DNA of 6,460 nucleotides from an uncultured Eubacteriaceae bacterium (GTDB lineage: Bacteria > Bacillota > Clostridia > Lachnospirales > Lachnospiraceae). This document shows, one piece after another, positions 5,701 through 6,460 of this stretch; the stretch's first letter is position 1, and every line of letters begins with the position of its first letter. The notes under the pieces were generated by a model. That model searched no databases, had not been told where the DNA came from, and saw nothing but the letters and a program-made list of their open reading frames with translations. The position numbers were made by a program, and so were the translations under genes. The stretch lies in contig CAMEUH010000141.1 of the NCBI GenBank assembly GCA_945938055.1, positions 1-6,460 of the forward strand, written 5' to 3'.

Positions 5701-6460
5701 CATATGGTTCCAAAGAAAGAGCCTGTGCATTATTTGTAAACTATTCCGATCAGGTTGAATTTTTTAACTGTAAGTTCTTGAGTAGCCAGGATACAATCGG
5801 TACGGCTAAGGATAAGGAAAATGTATACTTTAAGAACTGTCTCATTGAAGGTACAACAGATTTCATTTGTTATGATGGAAATGTTGTATTTGATGAATGT
5901 ACATTAAGCCTGTATGGATATTCTGATAGTACCAATGGAAGTGTTATTACGGCAGCAAAGGATACGGCAGGCGGATATTTGTTCCTGAATTGTAAGATTG
6001 TAAAATCCGAAAGATTGGGAGAACATGAAATTGGTGCAGCATTATTAGGAAGACCTTGGGGACCGGGAGCTACTGTTGCATTTATTAATACCGAAGTGGA
6101 AGATGCATCTTATATTGCTGCCGGGGGCTGGACGGAAATGAGTGGTGCATTACCGGAAAATGCTAATTTCTCAGTCTATAACTTATATGTAAAGGGTGGA
6201 AATAAGATTGATACTTCTGCATTTAAGAGTAAGACGTTAACGAGTGATGAGGCGGCAACATATACGGTATTAGGACATTTTACAGATAATTGGGTACCGG
6301 ATTATTATTCAAAGGTGTTGAATCCGACTTATGCGATTAAGGTAGCGGATTCTGAAAATGGTACAGTAACTGCTTCCAAAGAATCTGCGAAGGAAGGCGA
6401 AGAGATTACTCTTACGGTAACTCCTGCAGAAGGCTATGTACTAGATACATTAACCGTTAA
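2736..6460 (+). CDS. Large secreted multidomain pectinesterase (CE8), 3' end outside the window
   Basis: ATG 2736 follows AAAGGAGGA (2720-2728), and the frame stays open for 1,241 codons to the window edge. The product should de-esterify methylated pectin outside the cell. Domains in order: signal peptide (KKAKK then a hydrophobic core, likely cut after AFA34 or VKA39); two similar beta-rich modules (about 56-199 and 203-358); a third module opening VWDFG (about 363-561); three carboxypeptidase-regulatory-like repeats (about 562-819); the CE8 beta-helix (about 826-1170); and the start of an InlB-type repeat (from about 1199). CE8 marks are YQE (871-873), QDT with the acid/base D1019, TDFI with the nucleophile D1042, LGRPWG with R1106 and W1108, and beta-helix cysteines at 1012, 1035, 1055 and 1086. 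CE8 enzymes alone are about 300-400 residues, so this is an unusually large form. R995 stands where many family members have the oxyanion-hole Gln. Further repeats or a wall anchor may follow downstream. Confidence 0.9.
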   Translation, partial: MKFSLKKAKKITSLVLTFVMMLGLVEGITLGAFAVNVKADEFVDGFTAASAEATVSYVYDFDTHFSAAPASPYEAGNFSFYAGSYHGAGYQSGYGIEAKSGNQLTFKVAGDCDIVFGGDNNSTCTNLKATSSTGTVSPATQTTITGGHATLDNVKAKGANTYVYRYTGSAGTVTFELDPGYTGSGPTKAYIAYVCVIPVVDEPVAILTDDLSVDLGDNAYSTVSSEDIKLKEDGSVVLTGVASYHSPGYGVQFQGSKLIMNVPKAKDVKIVMKLSAFGAGTTLLAESSDATGTFGCSGIAGLKLDGATTWNADKTEVTVDYTAGSSTEDYVTLTFTFGSAVTAYMGTVNITLTDHVEPDTSKVDVWDFGMAEENTSLYANHITKDTYIAMKTAGALGYSTTKSGYRINYAGTYYVDDLGIVIGGTGNNDYLYCATDVKVDDTSILSGTAKSGYMDVTYAANNLFGAYTSTGVYMPNGAGSDTRRALAIKCNAGDVVTIYVTGQDGAGKAGLLTPGGATVEVDIPDRSGSPEPLTFIATETGTYTYFSKVKKPQYHRVVRVPAINVGGAVDLGGASLSGYGLKFVNTTTEDEFIATVNADNTYSVKLAEGYSYDVIITDALGYAITAETKTLELKTLATDILGVAKNLSVEAVPVSTVTGSVEGFVDDYPVTSLGIRFVGENVDPVTAVVSGSSWEAVLMNDVDYSVELTGADDYLVNTTVNTANGVTGVVLSATLKTFYNVTGKIITSDGSENPVSKVTFTNKEGYAYYFNVTDGKYAAKLRDGDYTTTITTSAGTTSDHVKVDGAAATNDVYVVLPKDTSTVPYKATLDVGVNEEFKTINSALEYVGRMENTKSRTAAETVTLNLKDAVYQEQVDVDYPYVTFKSELPGGSVITWYYGIGYSYYSVGSDGRKYDVERAYDKYNTTEIGTNWGATVQLNKNATGFNAENVTFENSFNYRVTDAEIADGVSVGTKNATADRSAVGFDPVAYGSKERACALFVNYSDQVEFFNCKFLSSQDTIGTAKDKENVYFKNCLIEGTTDFICYDGNVVFDECTLSLYGYSDSTNGSVITAAKDTAGGYLFLNCKIVKSERLGEHEIGAALLGRPWGPGATVAFINTEVEDASYIAAGGWTEMSGALPENANFSVYNLYVKGGNKIDTSAFKSKTLTSDEAATYTVLGHFTDNWVPDYYSKVLNPTYAIKVADSENGTVTASKESAKEGEEITLTVTPAEGYVLDTLTV
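2901..3809 (+). repeat. Two tandem related beta-rich modules in the pectinesterase N-terminus
   Basis: Module 1 (about residues 56-199) and module 2 (about 203-358) share a core. SYHGAGYQSGYGIEA at 84-98 corresponds to SYHSPGYGVQF at 243-253, followed in both by G-x-x-L-x-x-x-V and later by an AY(I/M) strand near the end (AYIAYVCV and AYMGTVNI). Module 1 carries about four extra residues in the SYH loop. Both look like beta-sandwiches of the carbohydrate-binding type, but I do not recognise a named family. The similarity is seen by eye in the translation; carbohydrate binding is inferred from the position in a pectin-active enzyme. Confidence 0.55.
3822..4418 (+). other. Third N-terminal module of the pectinesterase, WDFG type
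   Basis: Residues about 363-561 open with VDVWDFGMAEENTSLY and close with HRVVRVP. The aromatic-D-F opening resembles the YDFD at the start of module 1 (59-62), so this may be a more distant, longer member of the same fold, but the SYH-GYG core is not evident. It contains many Tyr, Gly and Thr residues, typical of secreted beta-sandwich modules. I cannot assign it to a named family; an ancillary glycan-binding role is possible. Confidence 0.4.
4419..5192 (+). repeat. Three carboxypeptidase-regulatory-like (prealbumin-type) repeats in the pectinesterase
   Basis: Residues about 562-653, 654-738 and 739-819 each follow the same plan. A V-x-G-x-V/I strand (GGAVDL, VTGSVEG, VTGKIIT) is followed by an I/L-x-F strand (LKFVN, IRFVG, VTFTN), then a Y-x-V/A-x-L segment (YSVKLAEGYSYDV, DYSVEL, YAAKLRDGDYTTTI), then a closing L/V-rich strand. 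This is the pattern of seven-stranded carboxypeptidase-regulatory-like or SpaA-type sandwiches. They usually act as rigid spacers that hold a catalytic domain away from the wall or bind partner modules. Confidence 0.6.

Noticed and set aside
1..6460. CRISPR arrays, tRNA or rRNA genes, insertion-sequence ends
   Set aside because: I saw no regularly spaced repeats, no tRNA-like cloverleaf, no rRNA sequence and no transposase with terminal inverted repeats; the Rpn-like fragment lacks the catalytic part and has no visible mobile-element ends.

Overview
The window looks like chromosomal accessory DNA from a gut or rumen member of the Lachnospiraceae (Firmicutes, low-GC Clostridia), with a pectin-degrading genus such as Lachnospira the best guess. 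The reasons are strong AGGAGG-type ribosome binding sites, AT-rich TTGACA/TATAAT-like promoters, a C-terminal DUF4214 domain, an Rpn-type C-terminal tail, a CotH-family kinase and a very large secreted multidomain pectinesterase. The genus assignment is inference; there is no rRNA or core marker here.

Layout, all on the + strand. (1) Bases 1-149 are the last 48 codons of a gene that ends in a DUF4214 module, closed by a UUCG-loop terminator at 174-205. (2) A near-consensus promoter at 209-237, with an 18-bp imperfect palindrome over its -10 box, reads into about 180 bases without a recognisable gene. It then reaches a 63-codon ORF (426-617) that matches only the C-terminal tail of the Rpn/PD-(D/E)XK transposase-nuclease family. 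(3) A second promoter inside the 3' end of that ORF precedes a 615-residue membrane-anchored CotH-family kinase (674-2521), closed by a strong terminator at 2524-2565. (4) A third promoter (2647-2675) and a 5'-terminal stem-loop lead to a secreted pectinesterase gene that begins at 2736 and is still open at the window end (1,241 codons visible).

The four genes appear to be four transcription units. Three of the products act outside the cytoplasm or at the surface: the DUF4214 protein (probably), the CotH kinase with its extracytoplasmic catalytic domain, and the pectinesterase. The pectinesterase carries a signal peptide, then two mutually similar beta-rich modules, a third WDFG-type module, three carboxypeptidase-regulatory-like beta-sandwich repeats, a CE8 catalytic beta-helix, and the start of an InlB-type bacterial repeat. 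The most plausible shared theme is attack on plant pectin at the cell surface, with the kinase as a possible modifier of secreted proteins; that link rests on proximity only.

The points most worth a second look are the free-standing Rpn C-terminal fragment, whose perfect Shine-Dalgarno is formed from codons of the ancestral reading frame and which resembles the intragenic antitoxin form of Rpn proteins; the duplicated N-terminal modules of the pectinesterase; its non-canonical oxyanion-hole and DFI-G positions; and the operator-like palindrome whose half-sites resemble CIRCE at a different spacing.
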